A stretch of DNA of 64,000 bases, from positions 248,001 to 312,000 of the forward strand of contig CAVOXI010000008.1 of the NCBI GenBank assembly GCA_963700395.1, written 5' to 3'. This DNA comes from Prado023 sp963700395. Lineage in GTDB: Bacteria > Actinomycetota > Actinomycetes > S36-B12 > CAIYMF01. This document shows, piece after piece, positions 26,467 to 33,694 of this stretch (position 1 is its first letter; every line of letters begins with the position of its first letter). The notes beneath the pieces are model-generated. The model had not been told where the DNA came from, made no database searches, and was given only the letters and a program-made list of their open reading frames with translations. The translations under genes and the position numbers were made by a program.

Positions 26467-28875
26467 TCAGTTGGCCAGCGCGCCAGCCGCGTGCCCGCGT
26501 TGGGCTGCGGCATGCAGCTCGGACGCGACCTCGGCGCTGGCGTGCGGCGTGATGTCGAAGGTCACCTTGTTCACGGTGCCGGTGAAGGCGAAGGGAGCCT
26601 GGTCCTCGTAGCTCAGGTCGACGACCCCGCCGTTGTCCCGGCCGATGTCCATGCCCGCGTACCCGGAGAACCGGACCGGCACGGTGTGGTCCATCCGTCC
26701 GTGGCCCACGGGGCGGTCGTCGATGAACAGGGTGACCTCGCCGCCGGTGGCGGGCTTGGGTGCGTCGGCCGCGAACTCCATCCGCACGGTCACGTGTCCG
26801 GTGGGGAGGTCCTCCTCGGCGACCTGCTTGAAGATGAACACCCCCATCATCGAGTACGTGTGCGTCAGCTTCCCGTCCTTGACGTAGAGCGTGAACCCGC
26901 CGAGGTGGTCGGCCTCCGCCACGATCACGCCCTCCGCCCCCGACTCGGGGATGTCCAGGTCCGCGGTGATCGAGTAGGAGCGGTTGTAGATGCGCGGGAT
27001 CATCCCGGACAGCACGTTCTGGACGTCCCCGCGGTACTCGAAGGTCGTCTCGTCGGTGATGGGCGGCAGGATCCCGAAGAACGTCGAGAGCGTGGCCAGC
27101 AATGGCAGCACCCGGTAGCGCTCGGCCTCCTCCCAGAACAGCTCCTTGAGCTCCGCAACCTTCTCCGGGTGCTCGGCCGCCAGGTCCTTGGCCTGGCTGA
27201 AGTCATCGGGCAGGTAGTACAGCTCCACCGGGTCCTGGTCCGGATCCCACACATTCGGGGCGTAGGGCCCGATCGCCTCCGGGGTGAGCACCCACGGGAT
27301 CCGCTCGGTCTTCACCGCCAGCCACCAGCCGTCCTTGTACATCGCCCGGTTGCCGACGGTCTCGAAGTACTGCTGGGTCCGATGCTCCGGCGCAGCGGCG
27401 TCGGTCAGCGTCGAGGCGAACGAGGTCCCGTGCATCGGGTCCTGCTCGATGCCGTCCACCGTCCGTGGCAGCGGGATCCCGGCCAGCTCCAGGATGGTGG
27501 GCGCCACGTCGATGACGTGGCTGAACTGCTCACGCAGCCCGCCGGTGTCGGTGACCTTGTCCGGCCAGTGCACGACCAGCGGGTTGCGGGTGCCGCCGAG
27601 GTGCGAGCCGACCTGCTTGCCCCACTGGAACGGCGCGTTGCCCGCCCATGCCCAGGCAGCCGAGTAGTGCGGGTCCATGATCGGGGCACCCCACTCGTCC
27701 AGGCCGCCGTAGCGCTCGGAGAGCTGCAGCTGCATCTCGTCGCTCAGGGGGATGCCGTTCTGCATCGTCAGCTCGTTGAACGAGCCGGTGATCGTGCCCT
27801 CCATGCTCGCGCCGTTGTCGCCCCAGATCCACAGCACGACGGTGTTGTCGAGCTCCCCCAGCTCATCGATCGCGTCCAGCACCCGGCCCACGTTGTGGTC
27901 GGCGTTCTCCGAGAAGCCCGCGTAGACCTCCATCTGGCGGGCGTAGAACTGCTTCAGGTTCTCCGGCAGGCTGTCCCACGCGGGGAACGCCTCGTCCCGC
28001 ACGGTCAGCTCGGCGTCCGCGGGGATCACCCCGAGTTCCTTCTGCCGGGCGAACGTCTGCTCCCGCAGGACGTCCCAGCCCTGGTCGAACTTGCCCTTGT
28101 ACTTGTCCGCCCACTCGTTGGACACGTGGTGCGGGGAATGGCTGCACCCGGTCGAGAAGTACACGAAGAAGGGCTTGTTGGCATCCTGCCCGCGCACGCC
28201 GTGCAACCACTCGATCGTGCGGTCGGCCATCGCGTCCGGGAAGTAGTACGGGTTCTCCTGGTCGTAGTACTCCGCGGGCGTTCCGATGATCTTCTGGTTC
28301 TCGGCCAGGCACGGATCCCACTGGCTGGCGCCACCACCGAGGAACCCGTAGAAGTACTCGAAGCCCCAACCGTTCGGCCAGCGGTCGAAGGGGCCCGCCG
28401 GGCCCTGCTGACCATCCGGGGTCAGGTGCCACTTGCCGAACGCCGCCGTGCTGTAGCCGTTGTCGCGCAGGATCCGGGGCAGCGGGGCGCAATCGCGCGG
28501 CAGGGTGGCGCAGTACCCCGGGAACCCGCCGGCGAACTCCCCCACCGAGCCGAAGCCCACGTGGTGGCTGTTGCGCCCCGTCAACAGGGCGGCTCGCGTC
28601 GGAGAGCACAGGGCGGTCACGTGGAACCTGTTGAACTTCAACCCGCCCTCGGCCATCCGGGTGTAGTTCGGGGTCTGGATCGGACCGCCGAACGTGCTCG
28701 GGTTGCCGAACCCGGCATCGTCGATCAGGACCACCACCACATTCGGCGCCCCCTCCGGAGCGGTCGGTGCCGCGATCAGGTCCCAGTCCGGCTGCGACCC
28801 CCGCAACGTCCGGTTGACAACGCCACCCGCCGCACCTCGGCGAATGGGAAGGCTGCTGCGGTCGATCTCACTCAT
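26467..28875 (-). CDS. Arylsulfatase (type I, formylglycine-dependent)
   Basis: 802 residues. The alkaline-phosphatase fold begins with NVVVVLIDDAGFGNPS (metal-binding Asp 52/53). The sulfatase signature CSPTRAALLTGRN carries the Cys (residue 90) that must be oxidised to formylglycine. FGKWHL and WIWGDNGA supply further metal and active-site residues. The length and the C-terminal beta-rich region match large AtsA-like arylsulfatases. No signal peptide is visible, so a cytoplasmic location is likely. It would release sulfate from aryl or alkyl sulfate esters. ATG 28875 has AGGAGC upstream. Maturation could be by the SAM enzyme at 19455 or by an oxygen-dependent FGE elsewhere. Confidence 0.92.
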   Translation of the reverse strand: MSEIDRSSLPIRRGAAGGVVNRTLRGSQPDWDLIAAPTAPEGAPNVVVVLIDDAGFGNPSTFGGPIQTPNYTRMAEGGLKFNRFHVTALCSPTRAALLTGRNSHHVGFGSVGEFAGGFPGYCATLPRDCAPLPRILRDNGYSTAAFGKWHLTPDGQQGPAGPFDRWPNGWGFEYFYGFLGGGASQWDPCLAENQKIIGTPAEYYDQENPYYFPDAMADRTIEWLHGVRGQDANKPFFVYFSTGCSHSPHHVSNEWADKYKGKFDQGWDVLREQTFARQKELGVIPADAELTVRDEAFPAWDSLPENLKQFYARQMEVYAGFSENADHNVGRVLDAIDELGELDNTVVLWIWGDNGASMEGTITGSFNELTMQNGIPLSDEMQLQLSERYGGLDEWGAPIMDPHYSAAWAWAGNAPFQWGKQVGSHLGGTRNPLVVHWPDKVTDTGGLREQFSHVIDVAPTILELAGIPLPRTVDGIEQDPMHGTSFASTLTDAAAPEHRTQQYFETVGNRAMYKDGWWLAVKTERIPWVLTPEAIGPYAPNVWDPDQDPVELYYLPDDFSQAKDLAAEHPEKVAELKELFWEEAERYRVLPLLATLSTFFGILPPITDETTFEYRGDVQNVLSGMIPRIYNRSYSITADLDIPESGAEGVIVAEADHLGGFTLYVKDGKLTHTYSMMGVFIFKQVAEEDLPTGHVTVRMEFAADAPKPATGGEVTLFIDDRPVGHGRMDHTVPVRFSGYAGMDIGRDNGGVVDLSYEDQAPFAFTGTVNKVTFDITPHASAEVASELHAAAQRGHAAGALAN

Positions 28876-29042
28876 GCTCGCTCCTGATGTGGTCCGGCGC
28901 CGAAGGTCCTGAGGTTGACGATGTCCCCGATCCGACGAACGCGCACTGGGCGCCGCAGCCTCGGAGATACCGCGGTTCAACCCACAGTACGGGCCCCGGC
29001 CTGAGCATTCCTGTCCAGCGGGCCACTTGTCCACACATTTCG

Positions 29043-29101
29043 ACCAACTGGTTGCTCGACGCGACACTACCAATTGATCGAGGTACCGTCTACCACTTGG
29101 T
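29043..29101. promoter_or_regulatory. Three related decamers in a 361-bp divergent intergenic region
   Basis: The region 28876-29236 separates the arylsulfatase from the DUF1269/DUF6325 gene set and holds no gene. Within it, ACCAACTGGT (29043), ACCAATTGAT (29069) and ACCACTTGGT (29092) share the form ACCAMYTGRT, are each near-palindromic, and start 26 and 23 bp apart, i.e. roughly on one DNA face. They could be operators, perhaps for the TetR-type protein at 30506. Inference only. Confidence 0.4.
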
Positions 29102-29236
29102 CAGGGTGCCGCGGAGCGCGCCGCCCGTTCAGGTTCAGTCACGAGGCCCTCGGGCTCTTGGGACTCACCCACGAGCACATGCCGTGACCACGGCACGTGC
29201 GATACCTGCACACCAACATCGAGAGGGATACACACA

Positions 29237-29734
29237 ATGTCCAACAAGCAACTGATCCTCGCCTTCTTCGCCGACGAGCCCACAGCTGACGGTGCCGCGC
29301 TCGCGCTGAAGGACTCGGCAGTCGCCTCCGGCGACGCCATCGGGGTCCTGGTCCTGGACTCGGCGGGCAACGTCGTGGTCGACAAGGTCGGCGCCACCAG
29401 CGTCGGGGCTGGGGCCGGGGTGGGCGCCGCATTGCTGGTGCTCGGGCCGGCGGCCCTTGGCTTCGGGCTCGGCGCAGCCGTTGTCGGAGGTGGGATCGGA
29501 GTGGCTGGTGGTGCCGTCGGTGGATCGATGCACCACAAGGGCCTCAAGCTCAGCGACGAGCAGAAGGAGCAGATCGCCTCGGACCTCAGCGCGGGAAAGG
29601 CGGCAGTTGGTGTCCTGGCCCACGACGAGGAGGCAGCCGCCGTGCAGTCCAAGCTCAGCGAGCTCGGCGGAACCTCCTCGGCGGTTGAGGTCGTGGACCC
29701 GGCCGCACTCCAGACCCCTCCTGCCGAGGGCTGA
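29237..29734 (+). CDS. DUF1269-like protein with glycine-rich membrane hairpin
   Basis: 165 residues. A ferredoxin-like alpha/beta start (QLILAFFADEPTADGAALAL), then a strongly Gly/Ala-rich hydrophobic stretch at about residues 58-95, then a soluble C-terminal half that repeats the alpha/beta pattern (VGVLAHDEEAAAVQSKLSEL). Same architecture as the gene at 25930. Function unknown. First gene of a likely operon running to the GAP remnant. Confidence 0.75.
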   Translation: MSNKQLILAFFADEPTADGAALALKDSAVASGDAIGVLVLDSAGNVVVDKVGATSVGAGAGVGAALLVLGPAALGFGLGAAVVGGGIGVAGGAVGGSMHHKGLKLSDEQKEQIASDLSAGKAAVGVLAHDEEAAAVQSKLSELGGTSSAVEVVDPAALQTPPAEG

Positions 29735-29881
29735 CAACCAACCGTGGGCCCCAGGAGCCACCAGGTTCCCTGGACCGCGCACCCGCGGCGACCCGCGGCG
29801 AACACGCCGCGAAGCGGAGAACGCTACCTCTAGTCCTTCTTGACACCTCGTTGCACACACTGGAGAAAGGATCGGCCGCGC

Positions 29882-30349
29882 ATGGCTGAGATTGACATCA
29901 ACACCCTGGGACCTGTCGACTTCATCATCGTCGAGTTCCCGGACGGCACGGACAGGTTGACCGGAGAGGGCCTTGAGGAGTTGCGCAAACTCGTCGACTC
30001 CGGCCAGATCAGGGTCCTCGACCTGTTGTTCCTGGCGAAGGACGAGGACGGAGGCGTCGAAGCGTCCGAGTTGAACGACCTCACGGACGTCGATGACCTG
30101 CGGTTCCTGGAGACGGAACTCGCAGCACTCCTCGCCGAGGATGACGTGGAGCGCCTGGCTGAGGCGATGCTCCCCAACACCCTGGCAGCGGTGCTGGTTT
30201 ACGAGAACCTGTGGGCCGCGCCTTTCGCATCCGCGATCCGCCGGGCCGGGGGCCAACTCGTGGCCAACGACCGCATCCCCATCCAGGCCATCATCGCCTC
30301 GCTCGAGGCCGAGGCCGAGGCCGCGTCCACCACCAGCGAAGGAGCATGA
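29882..30349 (+). CDS. DUF6325-like protein
   Basis: 155 residues from ATG 29882, behind GGAGAAAGG. The sequence begins with LGPVDFIIVEFPDGT and continues with LVDSGQIRVLDLLFLAKDEDG and a late YENLWAAPFASAIRRAGG segment, the pattern of the DUF6325 (DUF1269-related) proteins. No membrane helix. Function unknown; family members tend to sit beside a short basic protein, as here. Confidence 0.75.
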   Translation: MAEIDINTLGPVDFIIVEFPDGTDRLTGEGLEELRKLVDSGQIRVLDLLFLAKDEDGGVEASELNDLTDVDDLRFLETELAALLAEDDVERLAEAMLPNTLAAVLVYENLWAAPFASAIRRAGGQLVANDRIPIQAIIASLEAEAEAASTTSEGA

Positions 30350-30350
30350 C

Positions 30351-30506
30351 ATGCCACTAGGTCCCCGACGTGTAGGCCGCCCAGCGGTCGTTGGCCGCCC
30401 AGTCGCACGAACGGCAGCGGTTGGGACCGCGGCCGTCGTCACCCACCACAACCGTAGCGATCGACGCGACGACCGGCGCGACGATCGCCAGGATCGCCGC
30501 CGTTGA
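30351..30506 (+). CDS. Short arginine-rich protein
   Basis: 51 residues, MPLGPRRVGRPAVVGRPVAR at the start, an Ala/Val-rich middle, and a tail of Arg/Asp pairs. ATG 30351 begins one base after the DUF6325 stop, behind GAAGGAG, and its stop overlaps the next start (TGATG). The tight packing supports a real gene although it is too short for homology to decide. Role unknown, possibly a partner of the DUF6325 protein. Confidence 0.6.
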   Translation: MPLGPRRVGRPAVVGRPVARTAAVGTAAVVTHHNRSDRRDDRRDDRQDRRR

Positions 30507-31369
30507 TGAGCGGCACCTCCCCGGCCGCCACTTCCTCCCCGGCCGGGGGGGTGCCCGTCCAAGCCCCCGACGACCTCATCCACGCCGGTGAGGTCGCGGC
30601 CATCCTCGGACTGGCGCACCGCAACAGCGTGTCCACCTACCGCAGCCGATACCCCGACTTTCCCGCCGGTCGGCCCTCCCCCGGCGGCGGTCGAACCCGG
30701 CTGTGGACCCGCGGGGAGATCCTCGCCTGGCAACAGGACTTCCAGGCCCGCAAGTCCGCCACGGAGGATCAGCCCCATGCGCGCCTCGAGGACCTCGTCG
30801 CCGCCACGACCCGGCTGCTCCTGGGCCGCCCGGGACAGGAGATCAGCATCCGGCAGATCGCCGCCGAGGCGGGAGTGCCCCACTCCGACCTCTACCGGTA
30901 CACCCCCTCCAAGGAACAACTCGTCGACCTGGCGATCACGCGCATCGAGCAGTCCATGCAGACCGCCGTCCCGACCGACTACCAGGTGTTCTACGACAAC
31001 CTGCCCCGACTCCTCGAAGCGACTCATGCAGCCGCGGGTGCCATGCGGGTGCTCACCGACCGGGCACTCCAGGACAAGCTGGGACCGACCAGCACCCAAC
31101 TGCCCCTCAACGCCATCGCCGATGTCATCGCCAGTCATCATGCCGACACGGGCTTGAAGTCGTCGGTGGATCCGCGGGTGGTGGCCGCGTGCATCGTGGC
31201 TCTGAGATGGGGGCTGAATGTCTTCGAGACCAGGTGGCTGGAGGCATTGGATCTCGATGAGATCCCCAACGACCAAGTAGCGAAGATCATGCAAACGATG
31301 CTCACCGTTGGTGAGCAGGCGCTGGTGCCAACCGCGAGCCACCAACCCGTGAGGACGCGACGTCAATGA
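30506..31369 (+). CDS. TetR-family regulator with extra N-terminal MerR/AlpA-like helix-turn-helix
   Basis: 287 residues. Residues 24-80 form an excisionase/AlpA-like winged helix (IHAGEVAAILGLAHRNSVST, then FPAGRPSPGGGRTRLWTRGE). The TetR DNA-binding domain follows at about residues 95-140 (ISIRQIAAEAGVPHSDLYRY), then a C-terminal ligand domain. Two DNA-binding modules in one chain is uncommon. Its start overlaps the stop of the short Arg-rich gene, so it probably controls the set it belongs to. The ligand is unknown. Confidence 0.8.
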   Translation: MSGTSPAATSSPAGGVPVQAPDDLIHAGEVAAILGLAHRNSVSTYRSRYPDFPAGRPSPGGGRTRLWTRGEILAWQQDFQARKSATEDQPHARLEDLVAATTRLLLGRPGQEISIRQIAAEAGVPHSDLYRYTPSKEQLVDLAITRIEQSMQTAVPTDYQVFYDNLPRLLEATHAAAGAMRVLTDRALQDKLGPTSTQLPLNAIADVIASHHADTGLKSSVDPRVVAACIVALRWGLNVFETRWLEALDLDEIPNDQVAKIMQTMLTVGEQALVPTASHQPVRTRRQ

Positions 31370-31642
31370 GTGAAGGCATCAGCGCGGTCCTTGGATTCGC
31401 GGTGGGTGTGGCGATCAGCCCGGTCCCGATCATCGCGGTCATCCTGATGCTCAGCTGGCGCACTCGCCCCGCCCCTGGCACCGAGGCGCCGGTCCGGTCA
31501 TCTACTACGTGGTGGGCGGCGAGAGGGCTACCACCACGCTCAACGAAGCAAGAGATGGCTCGCCGCGCACAACGACGCCGTCATGGCCGTCCTGTTCCTG
31601 GTGTTCGGCGTCGACCTGATCAGCAAGGGCCTGGCCGGTTGA
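31366..31642 (+). pseudogene. GAP-family (Sap/GAP membrane protein) gene remnant with internal deletion
   Basis: The start is a good GAP-family N-terminus (VLGFAVGVAISPVPIIAVIL), overlapping the TetR stop by 4 nt (ATGA). The end is also family-like, but in other frames: VIYYVVGGERATTTLNEA and then AAHNDAVMAVLFLVFGVDLI to the TGA at 31640. About 100-150 residues of the middle are missing, and at least two frame changes remain. The membrane protein cannot be made. Confidence 0.7.
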
Positions 31643-31690
31643 ACCAGTGGCGCGCTCGGCCGGCGTGGCCGGACCGGGACCCGCCTGTCC

Positions 31691-32329
31691 TCACACGAGC
31701 TTCGGGAAGGAGATGAGGAAGCCCGAGGCGAACAGCATCAACACCAGGGCGAGCCCGAGGAAGACGTTCTGCACGTTGCGCGAGCGGGCCCGGCCCGACA
31801 GGGACCCGAAGAAGAGCACGGCGGCGAACAGCACAGTCAGGATCGTGTAGTTGTCCGAGCGCTGGTTGAACGCCAGCGCGTCGGTGAACTTCGCGTCGGC
31901 GCGGGCGTCGGCAGCTGCCGCCTCGGCCTCCTGCGGGATGGCGTACTCGGGCATCGCGAAAGGCGTCCGGGGCACCTCGGGATCGGCCTGCGGATCAGCA
32001 GCCACCCACGCCGTGAAAGCGCTGGCCAAGGGCTCGGGGAAGACCCCTGCGAGGTACTGGGCCCGTTGGTCATCGCCGAGCGAATCGGCTTGGAGCCACT
32101 GGGTGAACAACCCGACCTGGATCGTGGCCACCCGATTGGCGTCCCCGTCCAGCCGGGACGCCTCGACCCGGGCCGACGACGCCTGGCTGAACGAGATCGA
32201 CATCATTCCGCTCCACTTGCTGGACTGGAAGGCCGACCACGCCGCCAGGATCGTCGTCAGCGACAGGACGATCACCACCACCCAGTCCCGCCGGCCCGCC
32301 TGCGCCTCGTCATCTGCACGGCTGGTCAC
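31691..32329 (-). CDS. Membrane protein of unknown function (DUF4337-like)
   Basis: 212 residues with one N-terminal membrane helix (WVVVIVLSLTTILAAWSAF) followed by QSSKWSG, a long soluble stretch rich in Ala and acidic residues, and two C-terminal membrane helices ending in LISFPKLV. The arrangement resembles DUF4337-type proteins. GTG 32329 is preferred over 32512 because the family-like part starts there and a TACGGT box lies 6 nt upstream. Confidence 0.7.
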   Translation of the reverse strand: MTSRADDEAQAGRRDWVVVIVLSLTTILAAWSAFQSSKWSGMMSISFSQASSARVEASRLDGDANRVATIQVGLFTQWLQADSLGDDQRAQYLAGVFPEPLASAFTAWVAADPQADPEVPRTPFAMPEYAIPQEAEAAAADARADAKFTDALAFNQRSDNYTILTVLFAAVLFFGSLSGRARSRNVQNVFLGLALVLMLFASGFLISFPKLV

Positions 32330-32335
32330 GGTCGC

Positions 32336-32341
32336 ACCGTA
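32336..32341 (-). promoter_or_regulatory. Putative -10 box of a leaderless transcript
   Basis: TACGGT on the minus strand, 6 nt before the GTG start at 32329, with no Shine-Dalgarno sequence between. Confidence 0.4.
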
Positions 32342-32536
32342 CCCGGTGAGTCCGCCCCGGCCATCCACCAGGCGACGCCGGGGCACCCCGCCCACAGCGA
32401 CCGCCGCGATCCCGGCCACCGATCCGAGCGCACGGCCTACGGTCACCGCACACCCCTCCCGGTGGACGGCACCTTTGCGAGGTCCAGCCTCCACAGGGTG
32501 GCTGGGTGGCAAAGCGGTCAGCCGAATCCTGTGAGT

Positions 32537-32573
32537 TATTTCAGCTAACCCATAGGCGATATTTCAGCTAACC
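32537..32573. repeat. 14-bp direct repeat beside the ssrA 3' end
   Basis: TATTTCAGCTAACC occurs at 32537-32550 and 32560-32573, a period of 23 bp, in an unusually AT-rich strip that touches the tmRNA 3' end (32579). It may be integrase-binding arms or part of an old attachment site, but no integrase gene is present. Confidence 0.6.
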
Positions 32574-32578
32574 GCTCT

Positions 32579-32953
32579 TGGTGGAGGTGCCGGGAATCGA
32601 ACCCGGGTCCATCGGTGTCTCTCAGGGTCTTCTCCGGGCGCAGCCACGCTGGTGTGGTCTTGACCTCCGCGCTTCGTGTGGCACTGCGCGGTAACACGGT
32701 CCAGCAACTGTTAGGTGTTCCGTCCCACCCCGTTACCGGGCGGGTTGGTGAGTCTCCTGAATGACGGCGGATTCGGGGCGGAGACGCCCCCGGTCCACCG
32801 GTCGCCTAGCTCAGGCCGCGAGGGCCATGCGAGACTGCGCGACATTTGCGTTGGTGTTCGCAATTGTTTTTTGGCAGGTCGTTCTCGAGATAACTGCCAT
32901 CCTCGGCCCGCTTCTCCCGTCGATCACATCCGACGTCGAAACCAATCACCCCC
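32579..32953 (-). ncRNA. ssrA: tmRNA (ssrA)
   Basis: Transfer-messenger RNA of about 375 nt on the minus strand. The 3' end gives the T-arm GGTTCGATTCC and an encoded CCA at 32581-32579. The 5' GGGGGTG (from 32953) pairs with CACCTCC next to ACCA to make the 7-bp acceptor stem. The tag reading frame, 32861-32811, encodes ANTNANVAQSRMALAA followed by TGA; the ALAA end is the usual degradation signal. With SmpB it rescues ribosomes on broken mRNA. smpB lies 264 bp upstream. Confidence 0.95.
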
Positions 32954-32986
32954 CTGTTGAGTTGTCACCGGCGAACCGGCTCCTCC

Positions 32987-33016
32987 AGAGTACCGCTCGC
33001 GCCGGACATCGGCCAA
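32987..33016 (-). promoter_or_regulatory. Putative ssrA promoter
   Basis: On the minus strand, TTGGCC (33016-33011), an 18-nt spacer, and TACTCT (32992-32987). Transcription would start about 27 nt before the mature 5' end, leaving a leader for RNase P. It lies in the 264-bp gap between smpB and ssrA, which holds nothing else recognisable. Confidence 0.4.
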
Positions 33017-33217
33017 TGCCCCGAGCCCGCCCCTGCACCCTCCCGCCCCCGAGGGGCCACCCTCCCCCGCGACCGACAGACCGCGCGTTCGCCGCCATTC
33101 AAACGACGCTCCGCGCAAAGCCGGCCGCATGTGGCGCGGAACGCGCAAGCTGGTTGCGCCGTGGCGGGGAACGCGCGGTTTGACGCTCTGGGGCTCTGGG
33201 ACAGGCCGGGGCTCGGG

Positions 33218-33694
33218 CTACCGGCGGCCCTTGAGGTGGCGCCCCATCTCCTTGGCGATGTCGCGGTTGGCGTCGCGCTCGGCCAGGGTCTGGCGCTTGT
33301 CGTAGGCCTTCTTGCCACGCGCCAGGGCGATCTCCACCTTGGCGTAGCCGTCGTTGAAGTACAGGGACAGGGGCACCAGGGTGTACCCGCTCTCCTTGAG
33401 CTTGCGCTCCAGCCGCTCGAGCTCCGCTCGCTTCATCAGCAGCTTGCGCACCCGCCGTGGGGCGTGGTTGGTCCAGGTGCCGTGGGTGTACTCCGGGATG
33501 TGCAGGCCGTGGAGGAAGAGCTCCCCGCCGCTGAACTGTGCGAATGCGTCCACGATGCTGGCGCGACCGGCGCGCAGGGACTTCACCTCGGTGCCCACGA
33601 GGACGATCCCGGCCTCCCAGGTGGCGTCGATGTGGTAGTCGTGGCGAGCCTTCTTGTTCTGGGCGACCAGTCGCCGCCCCTGCTCACGGGGCAT
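33218..33694 (-). CDS. smpB: SsrA-binding protein SmpB
   Basis: 158 residues, normal length. Family segments: RLVAQNKKARHDYHIDATWEAG (in parts), GTEVKSLRAGRASIVDAF, HIPEYTHGTWTNHAPRR and the C-terminal KKAYDKRQTLAERDANRDI tail that enters the mRNA channel. It carries tmRNA to stalled ribosomes; ssrA is the next gene downstream. ATG 33694 overlaps the stop of the upstream peptidase gene by one base (TGATG). Confidence 0.97.
   Translation of the reverse strand: MPREQGRRLVAQNKKARHDYHIDATWEAGIVLVGTEVKSLRAGRASIVDAFAQFSGGELFLHGLHIPEYTHGTWTNHAPRRVRKLLMKRAELERLERKLKESGYTLVPLSLYFNDGYAKVEIALARGKKAYDKRQTLAERDANRDIAKEMGRHLKGRR

Noticed and set aside
25996..28887. Plus-strand frame of 963 codons opposite the arylsulfatase
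   Set aside because: Antisense shadow; the minus strand encodes a complete sulfatase with all active-site motifs.
32955..33217. Extra small gene between ssrA and smpB
   Set aside because: No frame there has a ribosome site or a protein-like composition; it probably carries only the ssrA promoter and leader.
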